From: Guadua angustifolia
Taxonomy: Eukaryota > Streptophyta > Magnoliopsida > Poales > Poaceae
Assembly (NCBI GenBank): GCA_036346375.1
Contig: CM070500.1
Span: 79,154,437-79,218,436 of the forward strand
Reading direction: 5' to 3'
DNA: 64,000 nucleotides
In this document: positions 43,622 through 56,100 of the stretch, in pieces
Position numbering within the stretch: position 1 is the first letter of the stretch
Layout: each line of letters begins with the position of its first letter
Notes under the pieces: generated by a model
The model's database searches: none
The model's input: only the letters and a program-made list of their open reading frames with translations
Told to the model about the DNA's origin: nothing
Program-made: the position numbers and the translations under genes

Positions 43622-46600
43622 TCATTTCTTGCATGCGTCACTCTTTATGTCCTTGGTCGACGTGGATGTCGTCATCAGTTCAGCGGTGTTCAACGCAAGA
43701 AACCTTACGTGAAACTCGCCATTTGGAGATACAACCCCGTCGACAATGAAGCCGATGAGTTGTTCTTGGACTGCGCGCACCTGGTGAGGCGGGAGCACGT
43801 TAACATGCTCATCGATGTTGGGCTGACAATTAATTAAGCAGGAAGTATATAAATATCTGATCACATGCAATTAATTAAAATGTAAGTTGTAGCTAACAAA
43901 TTGACATGCATATACGAACCTCGGTATAATGTTCCAGTTCATCGCCATGGATAAAACTTTGAATATAGTGGAACACGTAGTAGCCACATAAGTTGTTTCC
44001 AGCCGTCTGGCGTTTAACCTTCATGGGGAGAAATTTCAGAATATCAGATGAAGAACTGATATGGCGCATGTATATTAATAATAGTTTTTGTAGTACGTAC
44101 CTGAATGCTTACTATGACTTCGAATTCTGTCTTGAATTCTCCTTCTTGTTTCTTCTTGAACTTTGCAAATGTCTTGTTAAGGACGTCAATGAACCATTGG
44201 TATTTTTGGACTGGATTCCTTCTTGAGTCATGAACTATAATCCTGCTGTTGTCAAGCTCGATGACTAGAAGGATCCAGTGAAACCTATTCGTATATTGCA
44301 ACATATGCGTAAGTAGCTAGTCGTACTATCAATGGCTTAAGAAATACAAGAACAAGAGGTTTGTGAGAACACGTACTTGAAGTTGAAGGGCGTATATATA
44401 CGGTTTGTAGTCTGTTTCAACAATGCATGCAAAATGTATGCCTCAACTAGCGGTTTTTGCTTGTCGTATGACCAAACTTTCTCGTTGACAATCTCTGGGT
44501 CGATGAAGCCAACGTTCTGTTTGCCCAGTCTTCTACATCGTTGTATCTCCATTCTACATAAGAAGGGATAACTAAGTTAATTAGATTTTCAATTTTGTGG
44601 TGCGAGAGGAAGCAAACGGTAAACTTAGTAGATCGACACTTACAGACACCAGCAGGACATGAAAGACACGTTGACGACGTCTCCTTGGTACACATGGTAC
44701 AAGTCCTTGAATTCCAGCCATATTTCTGTGTTGTTCCCGCGGAAGAAATGCTCATCTTGGAAACGGAGGAGGAACATTTGCTCTCCTTTAGATGCCCTTT
44801 CCATGTACCATTCATGCATTTGACGCATCTTGGTTGGGAGATCTTTTATATCTTTTGGATCAATTAGCGGTTTGCCCAACTCATACTTCCGTCTGGTTGG
44901 TGCCACTAGAAGATCCTGGTCTATTGATTGGAGTCCCGCCTCCTTCAGAAATGCCATTTTCCTCAACTCCTCAGCACTCTGCTCATCTTCCACTTTCTTC
45001 TTCTTTTCCGCCGACAGAGCCCGTGTATTTTTCACTGTAGCCTTTCTTATTGTCCTTTTGTAGTCGCTCATCACAAGCGGTGGCGCCGTTCTGCTTGACT
45101 GAAAGTGCTTCATAGTTTTTTTTATCTATTTTAACATTGGGCTCTGGCTTCTTTGGCGCAAGCTGCCTAGCCATATCCGTCTTTACGGATCAACTAGCTC
45201 CTCATGATCGAGATCATATGGCCTCTTTGGCGGTTCCTTTGACATTCTCTGTCACGGATGCCGACTTCGTGGGAGGAGGTGCAGTCTGGATCCCTCCTTC
45301 TGACATCGAGCTTCTTCCTCGGGGGAGATGCTGGAGGCATGGTGACTGGAGATGTTGGGTGTTTCTTACTTTCAGGCGGTGGCGGTGGCGGCGGAGTCGG
45401 GCTTCTTTGTGGAGCGGGAGGTGGAGGAGGAGTGGTCTGGACCACCGGGGAAGCATTGCGTGCAGGCGACGCTGGAGGAGTCGTGGGTTGTCGATGTGGA
45501 GGCGTGCTTGCTCCTGCGGTGGCTCAATCTGGGCCTCTCTTCTTTGGAGATATAACCTCCACACCATCTGGAAATATGATGTACTTTTTGCGCCAAAGAA
45601 TGAATGTGCCATGGAGGGCCTGTCCAAGCTTGGTCACGTCGTCGCCCCCAGCAATCTCGAGCATGAGATCTTCGAAGCCCCCCACCACCTCTTCCACCGT
45701 GACCTTCGAGTATCCGGAGGGTATCTGGTTGCAGTGGAACGTCTGGCCCGCCTCTACCGGATAAGCCATGCCGTAAGCCACCTTGTAGGAGAGGTTACGC
45801 ATATCAATGTGTAGCTTGCACTGTCGGCGAATCTTGATGATGTCCACGGGATGACGGACCTACGGGTCGTCTGCTACAGGAGCCACGACGGACGCGCAAC
45901 TGCTCTTTTGCGCGATCGGACTGATCACGGATTCCGGCGCCGCCTGAACATTGGTCGAACGTAGTGCTCCCTGAAGCTGGCTTATTGCTTCGGACACTTT
46001 TTGTGTGATCAGGACATCGATGGAAGCCTTCGTAGCTCTAAGCTCTTCCTTCAATCGCCCACTCTACCCTCGATCTCTCTCTTGCTTCGTCCCGCCTCAG
46101 AATCGTTTGAGTCTTTGGCAAAGCCGTGCCTCCATGGCACCTTCCCAAAACCTCGTGTCCGTCCCGGGTGCTCAGGGTTTTGAAGGGCATATGTTAGCTC
46201 GTCATTCTCCTTGTCCGTCACCAAGGATCCTGACCGAGTCTGCTCGATGGCTTGTACAATCCTTTCACCAACTTCTTGGACTGTCGGTGCCATCACCAAG
46301 CTACCATCATCAGCCAGTTTGCCCTGTGAGCCAAGAACCAATTGCGCAAAGGGGCTCCCAATTCTCGATTTAGTACAACATCATCTTCAAGTTCCTCTTC
46401 CGCTTGTCCCATTTCTTTGCGGCCTTGATGTAACCACCGGTCCCGAGATGGTGGTGGTATTTCTTCTTCCGGCATTCACCCTATTTTTCTCTCGCGCGGC
46501 CCCGTGATCGGCAAATTGTATTCCTCGAAAGCATCCCAATGATCGGCCGGCTTAGGAAATTGATTGAAGTCCGCCTTTCTCCTTTGTCGATGTACTTGCG

Positions 46601-47183
46601 GGTGAGGGCGACTTCCATCTTTGAAAGGAAGTTGCCATATTCTTCAAAGCCCATCCCTTAGCCTTCGTTTGCACCCTTACGGAAAAGTGAAATTTTCCTT
46701 CATATCGTTCTAGAGCAGTTCCTTGGTAGCTGCAGGGACTTCGGCCCATTTCTGGATGCTGATTGGGACGTGATCCCTCACGTGGTAGCCACAAGCGTTG
46801 TTGAAAGGGCCAATTGCTGATTCGGGGCTAGCAGACTCCGTCGTTCTTGACTTTTGTTATCACGTACTTTGTCGAAGGCTTCTTGTTAGGTCCTCGGTTA
46901 ATTCCGGACTGGGTGGCCGATGAGGTACCGGGCTGGATACACAAACACATATAATATGAATGATTTTAGAATAACTAACATGTTTACGGTGATTTTATAA
47001 TGGGTAAGAGTGTACCTCAGTACCAGTGTTAACGGCCTCATCGATAGCGTTGGTAGCACCATCGTGATTTTCCGCATCAGTGTTAACGGCCTCATTGGCT
47101 AAGATGCTACCCAGCGCAATGGTCTCGAACATCAGATTTTTCGCCTCATCGAAAGCCAAGTCACCACATCTTGGTGTCGCCAT
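43622..47183 (-). pseudogene. CACTA-2 gene 1: Ulp1-type cysteine protease protein
   Basis: Probable start at ATG 47183 (MATPRCGDLAFDEAKN), with a first exon ending at a GAG|GTACAC donor near 47015. Next come ACGYHVRDHVPISIQKWAEV and ENFTFP (about 46660-46810), then YALQNPEHPGRTRGFGKVPW (46051-46341). A domain containing GQTFHCNQIPSGYSKVTVEE follows (45524-45847), then a Pro-rich linker (45194-45445). At 44640-45113 is MRQMHEWYMERASKG with HFFRGN. The Ulp1 region follows: GFIDPEIVNEKVW (44337-44552) and HWILLVIELDNSRIIVHDSR (44044-44304), which holds the catalytic His and Asp. The C-terminus is at 43622-43870. The protein is the SUMO-protease-like partner encoded by many plant CACTA elements. 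Frameshifts and stops near 46380-46700 indicate a pseudogene. Confidence 0.82.
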
Positions 47184-47989
47184 CTAGAGTAGAGCAAATC
47201 TCAAGGGTTAGATTATATATGAGACAAGATTGTTGAGAACAATTCGAGTTTGAACAATGTAGGCCAGTTATAAAATATTGAAGGGATCTTTCTCTATCAG
47301 AAGAAACATAAATTTTTGTAGTAGTTTTCAGGGATAAAACAATGCTTAAGAAGCATCCTTTTGGGTAATTTTTGGTGCAATAGAGATACATTTCGTTTAA
47401 GTTGTCGAATTGCATACATACATGAAAATTGTTCATTGAAGTATGTGTGAAACAGTTTGCTTAATTTTTCTCGATGAATTGGTACACATCTCCTTGTACC
47501 AGGATCATATTCATGGTGCATTTATTGGCTCCTCTCCTTTGATCTAAAGCTATGCAAGCACACAATTATGCATGGAGATGGATAAATGGATACATACATC
47601 CAAGAATGATGCATTAGGCGCATGACCACATTACTTCCTTCTCTGTCCCAATCTAACACCTTTGACCCTAGTGCAGCCAACGAGATGTACCATTTTCGCA
47701 CAAAGCAACAATTACAACTTGTGCTTAAGACTATAATTATGTTTTGGTTTCTACCTTTGTTCTAGCTTCTAGTTTTAGGTATTAAAGCCGCAAACCCTAG
47801 CAAATATAAGAGTTCTTTTCTTGTTCAATGTTTTTCACTTGAGATGCAATGTCAATTCCTGTAAAGCTACTGACTTTTTGTTTATTGTGACCATTTCATC
47901 TTCTAGGAAATATGTGCTACACTTTGTTGGATGGGAGATTTGATTTGGCTACTGCAAAACACTGGTATACAAACATAATCACAGAACAA
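47184..47989. other. 5' flank of CACTA-2 gene 1
   Basis: AT-rich, presumably promoter or leader of gene 1. Minus-strand frames at 47161-47521 show no domain. Confidence 0.4.
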
Positions 47990-49095
47990 CAAGCTTGTTT
48001 CTCCTTGTGGGCATTTCACTGAACACCTTGTGGGCATGAAAACAGAGAGAGCAGGAGGGTGCGTTTCGCCGGGTACCTAGGCCCTCCGGTCCTCCGGGGT
48101 GGAATGGCGGGGCGGCGTTGAGCAGTGGCAGAGGAGGTCCTTGGCGAGGTGGCGTCAGTGCGGGGTCTTGACGGAGGCGGCGGCACTGAGACTTAGAAAA
48201 TTTGGGGTGTGAGGAAGCGCGGGGACTTAGAAAATTTGGGGTGTGAGGAAGCGCGGGGACTTAGAAAATTTGGGGGTGTGAGGAAGAGTGGCCAGTATCA
48301 ACTTTATATAGAGCACCCACTTCTACAAGCGGTTGGTAATAACAACCGTTTGTAGAAGTGCTCTAGAAGCGGTTGGTATTATCAACCGCTTGTAAAGAGG
48401 ACTTCTACAAGCGGTTAATATTACTAACCGCTTGTAGAACGCATGGATTCGCGGCAGTGGGAAAGGCCCTATGCAAGCGGTTAGTATTATCAACCGCTTG
48501 TAGAGCGCAAGCTACAAGCGGCTATTAATACCAACCGCTTGTAAAAGTGCTGACCGGATAATATTCAAAACAATACGGTGCCCATATCGTTCGATAAGAT
48601 CTCTTCCTCCCCCCTGGCTAGCACGTGGCGTTTGAGTGTGCGGGCTCGTCCACCCCGGTTTGAACCCCGCTCGTGCCCCCTTGCCATTCTTTTTTTTTAC
48701 TGTGCAGCTTTGTACAAGCGGTTGGTAATACAAACCGCTTGTAGAGTCACTTCTACAAGCGGTTAATATTACGAACCGCTTGTAGAGGTACTTCTACCAG
48801 CGGTTTATATTACGAACCGCTTGTAGAAGTGGGTAGAGCTTTAATTTTCTAAGTCCCCACACTCTCCCACACCTTCAAATTTTCTAAGTCCCCGATCGCC
48901 TTCTCTCTGTCGAGCGCGCCACAGCCACCGCCGATCTCGCCGACGACCGCCATCACACGCGCCCCCGACCATCGCACGACACCCCAGCCAATCCACCCCG
49001 GAGGACCTAGGTAGCCGGCGAAACGCCCCCTCCTGCTCTCTCTGTTTTCATGCCCACAAGGTGTTCGGTGAAATGCCCACAAGGAGTTTTGTTGA
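47990..49095. repeat. Long (about 1.1-kb) inverted repeat between the two CACTA-2 genes
   Basis: The left arm (about 47990-48300) contains GGGCATTTCACTGAACACC, GAGAGCAGGAGGGTGCGTTT and GGGGACTTAGAAAATTTGG. The right arm (about 48840-49095) carries their complements in reverse order (AAATTTTCTAAGTCCCC, AAACGCCCCCTCCTGCTCTC, GGTGTTCGGTGAAATGCCC). A 32-bp unit with CTTAGAAAATTTGGGG is repeated three times in the left arm. Between the arms lie eight short hairpins and a tRNA-like A/B-box stretch (48615-48669). Confidence 0.85.
48318..48830. repeat. Cluster of eight ACAAGCGGTT...AACCGCTTGT hairpins
   Basis: Near-perfect short hairpins lie at about 48318-48360, 48361-48400, 48401-48440, 48471-48505, 48510-48547, 48711-48747, 48749-48789 and 48790-48830. 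Arms are 12-18 bp (CTACAAGCGGTT) and loops are short and AT-rich (GTAATAA, GTATTAT, AATATTA). The arm sequence is the same as the subterminal repeat of the element. Confidence 0.92.
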
Positions 49096-50043
49096 TATGT
49101 TGATGTTGGAGTAATGAAAAATTATTGTTGATGCTAATTTGTTTCACTCTTTGTGCTTTAAATACTTCTTGTGATTCGGATGAGATTGGAAAGGTTTAAA
49201 TTTGAAGCTATTAATTCATGTCGACGGCTTCATCAAATGGCGAGACAAAGAGACAACTAGAGGCATTACGGATAAAGCTATCGTGTCCTCGATACGGAGA
49301 TCCTGTAAATGTGTTCACCTCCCATACATCCAAGAATCCATCCCGAGTGTTCATGAAGTGTTCGAATATGTCGGTAAGTTTTTGAAGTTATTCATTTGTT
49401 CATATTCCTTGACTTTCACCTTCCGTTCCATTCTTTCTGTTTGAAGGGCACAACATGTCAGTATTAGGCGTTGGTGATAAAGCCACCATGGTGTTGAAAA
49501 TCTTGCATTGCAAATTGCTGCATTCCAAGAAGATTTGTTGCCAAGTGATGATGGCCTACTGGTCAGTAACATTTAATCTGTTGCAAGCCGAGAGATGCAC
49601 ATCCCACGCTTCGATGACAACAAGAGTATTAAAAAGCTAGAAGAAAGGATGGAAAGAGTAGAGGACATGCTAAAAAAATTAGTTAATATAGCTATCATTG
49701 TAATGTTGCTCCTTTTATATGATGTACTAGGTAAGTAGCAGTAGACAACCTGTGCTCAAATTGTTGAAAGCTTGTATGTCAGTTGTGTAAATTTCACACT
49801 GCTTTTGGGGTTTTTGTATGGGAATTTATGAGCTAACTATGCTAAGCTGAATTTCTCTTTGTTATGATTTCTACATAATTTTCAGGCTTTGTTCTCATTT
49901 TAAAATTTGTACAAATGGTTTTCAGGCTTTGTTTTTATTTTAAAATTTGTAGAAATAATTTTGTAGAAATTATGTACAAGCAATGTTAAATATCAACATA
50001 TCAACATGATCATATGGAAGAATTTGTATACAAGTAGTACATC
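49096..50043. other. Spacer between the inverted repeat and the transposase gene
   Basis: AT-rich with a short direct repeat (TTTTCAGGCTTTGTT, near 49882 and 49920). No gene recognised. Confidence 0.4.
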
Positions 50044-51681
50044 TTAAGTCTTCGTCTTTACAATTGTTCCTTCGTTATGATCGTGACGTATGTAAGGAGC
50101 ATCGACATCACTGTCACGCAGGACGTTTATGTCGACATCAACTGTAATGGGAGGAAGCTCGTCGAACTAACCATACTCTTCCTCGTCGGTGACGTTCTCA
50201 ACCCCTACAATCCTTCGTTTGCCTTGGAGAACCACATGTCGCTTTGGCATTACCTTTTGCTTGTCCTTCTGCTTTTTAGGTTTGCTTGACATGTCCATTA
50301 CATAGAAGACCTGGATTACATCGTTCGCGAGAACAAACGGTTCGCGCCTATAGCCGACTTCTGTGAGATCCACGGTTGTCATGCCGTATTTGTCGACCTT
50401 CTGTAAGTTCAACCTTCATTAGTTACGGTTTTGGTGTTAATGACAAATCTAATAATGAGATTATCCATTAAATGTGATTTTGTTGTTAATGACAAATCTT
50501 ATATCGAGACTAACTCGTTTATTTAGAATATCCTTGATTAGTCTCATCACATTGAAAAATAGAAAACCCAAGGTATGTGTGCGTATTTATCTTAGTATTA
50601 GTTGCATACTTTGGAGTTAAGTTAAAGTATGAATGTCCTCATTATATTAATCACAAAATGTGCTTCATGTTTCCCAATCCATATATTACATGGATGCACA
50701 TACTTAGGGGGAGTTTGTAGTTTAACTTGAAAGTCTCTTTGTATTGATTTATTCTTTATTGACACATATAAGGATCAAGACAAAGAAACTAAATCCTTGA
50801 GTATATATTTGAATTGCCTAGTTATAAGTATACTCATGGTAATATAGGATATACTCCAATACGATCAATTTGAATATGTGCATATTATGTCCAAGTCAAT
50901 TATATTTATGCACATATACATGTGGGGTTTATTCTATAGTTGATGACTTAGAGTAATGATCATCTCCATATAGTTTACACACGATGGATTATTATTTTTC
51001 ATCAACATGAGTATATGAAAACTTGTGTAGTTAATATATACTCATATCAATTTAAATGATAATTTAAATTGAGTTCATTTGTCTTATTAATCATTAAAGA
51101 ACACTTCATCATGTGTTGATGGTGTTCCGTGATTAATTGAGGACAAATGAATAGTTCTTAAGTATAATAAAGCATGAGTTGCATTATTGTACTTAAGATA
51201 TACTTAAATCATTCAAATTGATTTAGGTTGAGCTCAATTGATCTAAAGGCATCCATTATGTGTTAATGGAGTGCAAGAGATAATTGAGACAACCGTGCAT
51301 CTTGGACTAACTATTTTATGAGTTATGATTGAGTTAGGTCCAAAGATGAATGAGATGATTGAGAACAGGATAAAGACGACATCATGAGGTGATGGGCGTC
51401 AAGAGAAGATCCCGAAGACAAAGAGAAGAATCGAGTGATGATCCCGGGGGAGTATCAAGTGAAGATCATAAAGACCCCAAAGGGGATTGCTTGCACGGCG
51501 GCGAAGGTATAACTAGATAGGCTAAGGACTTTTGTAGTCTTTGAGTCTAAAGTTTTTATCGTCGTACTATTAAGAGGGGTTGTCTCCTAGCTTGAGCTTC
51601 ATCATGTGTTGGTGATCTCAATCCGCGTTCACTCAAGCTCAAATCATTTGGATTTGGTTTTTGCATAAAGTTAACCATTTT

Positions 51682-53131
51682 GCATGTGTTGCGAATGGGT
51701 TAAGTTTATACTTGGTTGTTGTTGGTTTATGCTCTGATTTGCATGTGTTGCAAAGAGGAAGAGCATATGCATTTGGTTTTCGCATAAAGCTTGCATGTGT
51801 TGCAAATAGGATAAGTTAATGCGTTGGCTTTTGCGTGAAGTTCACTTTTGCATGGGTTGCAAATGTTGAAGCTTCATGTTTTGGTTTCGTTCAAAACAAT
51901 CTTTCTAAAACATGTGGTTGCTTGGAGCTAAGTTTTGCATGTGTTGCAAAAGGAGAGAGCTCAAGTATGATTTGGTATTTGTAGTTGTGTATGTGCTAGA
52001 GGCTCGCATGTGTTGTGAGTAGAGAGCACATATGTTTGATTTGGTGTTTAAATGTTTGTATGGAGCTAGAGGCTTGCATGTGTTGCAAGTAGAGAGCTCA
52101 TACGTTGGTATTGGTTTTAGTGTGAAGTTTGATTTGTGGTTGCATGGAACTAGAGAATTGCATGTGTTGCAATTAGAGAGTTCATGCACTCTGATTTGAT
52201 GTTTATGGAGTTGCTTGGAGCTAGACTTTTGCATGTGTTGCAAAGAGTAGTGCTCAAGCATGAAATATGTTTAATGTGTTATTTGCAAGTTCGTTGTGCG
52301 AATAAACTGAGGTTTATGAGTTCGGAATTCCGAGAGCATGTGAGTAGGGCTTGCAACGGGTGTGGGCAAGTTGACTGGGTCTCGTGTTGACCTTCACATG
52401 GCTAGGGGGATTAATCTCATAAACTCGAGTTTGATTTGCTTATTACGTGTTGCAAATAGATTTTGAGTTGATTGCAAAATGTGTTTTTGCAATTGTGGTT
52501 GAGATTCTTTGAGCATGAGCTAAGTTGGTGCAAATGTGTTTTGCACAAGTGTATGATCATATGTTGATCATCTAGTGGCTCAAAGAATAGCTTTGGTTTT
52601 TGGAGAAATGGTTTTTCGTGTTGAAATCGTGTTTTCTCAGTGTGGCCGGCACTACCGCTGGGTGTGGGCGGTAGTACCGCAAATGCGGTACTACCGTAGG
52701 TTTGCCGCCGGTAGCTATTTTCCAGTGCGCATGTTTCTAAAGAGGCTGAGGCCGGCACTACCACTCGGTGGGAGCGGTAGTACCGCAAATGCGGTACTAC
52801 CAGCCCTCAGAGGGCGGTAGTACCGGAAATATGGCCGTTGGGCCGACCGTTGGAGTGAGGGCGGTAGTACCGCACTTTTGCTGTTTCGCCCGTTTTGAGC
52901 CCCCAACGGCTAGTTTTCTTGGTGGGGCTATAAATATACCCCTTGGGGGGCTTGGGCAGGGTGTTGCAGCTGTGTGGGAGTTGTTTGCATGTGTTGCTCT
53001 TCTCCATTTGCCTCTTGAGCTTAAGTGTGAGCACTAATTGCATGTGTTGCAATTAGGGAGTGGTTTAGGGAGTGGTTTGAGAGCCTCTTGTGCATGTGTT
53101 GCACTTGAGTGAGGCCTTGTGCATGTGTTGC
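51682..53131. repeat. Dispersed array of GCATGTGTTGCAA motifs
   Basis: About 14 copies of GCATGTGTTGC (some with one change) start near 51682, 51741, 51793, 51850, 51937, 52006, 52074, 52160, 52231, 52987, 53040, 53092 and 53121, with a weaker copy near 52445. In the first nine the spacing is about 52-87 bp, and surrounding text (GGAGCTAGAG, AGAGAGCTCA) also repeats. Confidence 0.9.
52646..52873. repeat. GCGGTAGTACCGC palindrome cluster upstream of the LTR TATA box
   Basis: GCGGTAGTACCGC is a perfect palindrome around its central G. It occurs at 52668-52680 and 52774-52786, with variants near 52685, 52791, 52814 and 52861. Several pairs face each other to give larger hairpins (for example 52668-52696). 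Confidence 0.88.
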
Positions 53132-56100
53132 ACTTGGTGGTCACCGGGAGCGCATTCGTTGTGCTCGGTGAAGTTCAAGCGAGGAGCGGCTTATTTCTCT
53201 TGGAGGTTGCCGACTCCTAGACGGCGAGGCGTCGTCTTGCGGAGCTCTCAAGGTGTGAGAAGCCCTGCAAGTTTGTGAAGGTTCGGGTTGAGCCTCACGA
53301 CTAGCGTGAAAACCACGACTAGTGGAAAGAGGCGGTGCTCGGCGGGGCCGGTCCAAGTGTGGGCTTGCCTCAACGTGGACTAGGGGAGACCGGCAAGTCT
53401 CCGAACACCACGGAAAAATATCGTTTGTCTCTTGTCTCCTTTATATTCAAGCGTTTACATTATTGTATATTTATCAATTGCTTGAATGTATTAGAATTGC
53501 TTAGTATTAATTGATTGTTCAATTTAGCAATTCTAGTGTAGAGACTTAATTTAGTTAGTGCACTAGTGAGCCTAGTTGATTTAGGCTTTAATTGTCAAAA
53601 CCTATTTATCGCTTCCGCATATATCTTTGTTTAGGTTTTGACTTAGGGGAGTATTAGAGCGAATTGTTTAGTGAGCGATCGAATTTCGTAAAACGCCTAT
53701 TCACCCCCCCTCTAGGCGCATCCTCGACCCTACACCTTCACACCGTTTGGAGTCAGCTTGACCCATTGGCACTTAAATAGAGGGACCTTCAGAGGTCCAT
53801 AGTCGAGCTCCCATATTTCTTCTATGAAACCATAATATGTGTCCAACCTGCCGCTGTTGTCTTCGGCGTCTATATGGACACCGCAGTTCTGATTGGTGCT
53901 CCTGTTATCCTGGGATCTGGTGTAGAATATGTAACTATTGATCTCATACCCCTTGAATGTCACGATTTCTTGTGATGGTCCCCGGGCCAAGCGTTGCAAT
54001 AGTTCATCGTTTGACCCTTCCTCAAGGATGTACTACAGAGCAATTGCCGAAAGAATCCATGTGTTTGAGGTTATCCAACTCTCTGTCTTCCTTGTGAACT
54101 CATGGCGTAGGACACTCTTGTCTTTGAAGGACATAGGGGCGACTATAGTTGATTGCTTGAGCGTTGAAATGTGCTTGCTTGAATGCAACAAGATCATTGC
54201 ATGCAATGGCTTGCCTTCCTATTGTCCTTTTGCCCGTAGCCTCCCTCGTGTCGTGATATGGGGACGCCGATAGGATTTAGATCATTCATGTAATCAACAC
54301 AAAACGATATCACCTCCTCATCACGTAGCCCTCGGCAATGCAGCCTTCCTGACGCTGACGATTCGGACGTATTTCTTGAGGACACTCATGTAGCTCTCAA
54401 AGGGAACATGTTGTGCGATATACCGTCCGAGGATACCAATCTCCTTAACAAGGTGAGCGGTGAGATGAACCATGATATCAAAGAATGCGAATGAAAGATC
54501 ATCTCGAGGCTAACCAAACTTTGTACCACATCGCCTCCAACTTAGGCGCTTTAGCCGGTTCGACAACCTTCTCTGAAATGGCGTTCGAGAAGGAACATAG
54601 CTTTGTGATTGTCCCCGCACCCACTCAGGCGAAGATACCTCGGCAGACTACAGAGCAAGCTGTGTCATCAACACAAGGCAGTCATGGGATTTTAGGCCTT
54701 GGAGTTTATTCTCTTTCGTGTTTACGAGTCTCTTTACATTTGAGGAGTATCCAGAAGGGACCTTCACACTGTTCAAACACTCAATCATGCTTTTTTTCTC
54801 TTCCTTGCTTGGAGTGTAGCATGCAGGATGTAGATAAAGTTGTTTTGTCCCTTCTTTGTTTTTCTGATGTAGGTCACTCCTCACCTCCATGTCTTCAAGG
54901 TCCTTCCGAGCTTGTAGTGTATCTTCGATTTGCGTACATATCTATGTAGCCTAGCGAGTTCAAGCAAACATTCTTCGTGATGTGCATGAAGTCAAGCGAG
55001 TGACTTAACCTCCAAAACTTCCCAATACTACAGTCCCAAAATATTGATTTCTTCTTCCATGTGGGTGCATGACCATCCTCGTTAAACGCAGTATGCTTCC
55101 AAGACCCTTCCCAAATATTACTTTCAGATCCTTTACCATAGCAAACACAAGTCGCCCATTACGATCTTTGAGGCTTAACACGCAATTCTGTTCCCAGATT
55201 AAATTCTTGCCTTTCCACCTCAAAGCATGATTGCTAGAAAGAAACTGCGGTGGCCCTTGTACACACACTTCCGAGAGTTTTTCAGTACATGCAAATCCGT
55301 TTCATCTATGCACTGGGTGCAAGCTTTAAACCCTTTGACAGTTTGGTAGGACAGTTCTCGAGAGCGAGCCAATCGTTGATTGTTACAAACAACAATGCAC
55401 GCAGATTTGAAATACTCTCTTTGTACTCATCCCAAACCCGTACACCATCCTCCCACAACTTTGCAAGGTCTTCAACCAATGGTTTCGGTAGACATCGATG
55501 TCGTTTCGAGTTGCCAGACGCCTTCGATCAACAATGGCATCATGATGTACTTCCACTTCATGCACAGCTATGGAGGAATGTTATAGATGAAAAGCGTCCA
55601 CGGGCAAAAGCTATGGATCTTTGCTCAACCGACCGAAAGGATTCATCCCATCGGTGCTCAACCCAAACCTTATGTTTCGACCTCATTTGCAAAGTTCGGT
55701 AAGCCCGATCGACTTTCCTCCATCTGCGAGCCATCTGCAGGATGTCTAAGCATCCCGTCTTCCTTACGCTCTTCTTCATGCCAACGCATCATCTTGGCAT
55801 GACCTTCGTTAACACAGACGCTTCAACCGGGGACCACAGGAAATACCACAATACTTTGGTGGAGTTCTCTTCTTCGTCGATTCCCATCTAATTCACGGAT
55901 CGTCACGCCGCACCTTATACCGGATTCTTCGCTGCACCGGACAAACCTCCAAATCGGCATACTCATTGCGTCTGAGAATACAATCGTAAGGACACGCGTG
56001 TATCTTCCGTACTTGCAATCCTAAAGGGCAGAGGACTCGCTTCGCTTCATATATAGATTCGGGTAGAGTGTTACCTTCCGGAAGCAACCTCTTTACGAGT

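Larger units (their letters stand above)
50402..53734 (+). mobile_element. Sirevirus-type solo LTR (3.3 kb) inside the CACTA-2 transposase
   Basis: TG...CA, 3333 bp, with a perfect 5-bp duplication CCTTC (50397-50401 and 53735-53739) and no internal region: the mark of LTR-LTR recombination. The TATA box is GGCTATAAATATACCCC near 52926. Just upstream (52646-52873) is a cluster of GCGGTAGTACCGC palindromes. A GCATGTGTTGCAA motif recurs from 51682 to 53131. The 3' end (TTCACCCCCCCTCTAGGCGC ... CCTACA) matches the other Sirevirus LTRs here. A reversed copy of the family is at 56356-59744. Confidence 0.92.

Noticed and set aside
51682..52241. CRISPR-like regular short repeats
   Set aside because: Spacers are themselves similar and uneven, the host is a plant, and the array lies within an LTR. 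It is a degenerate tandem repeat.
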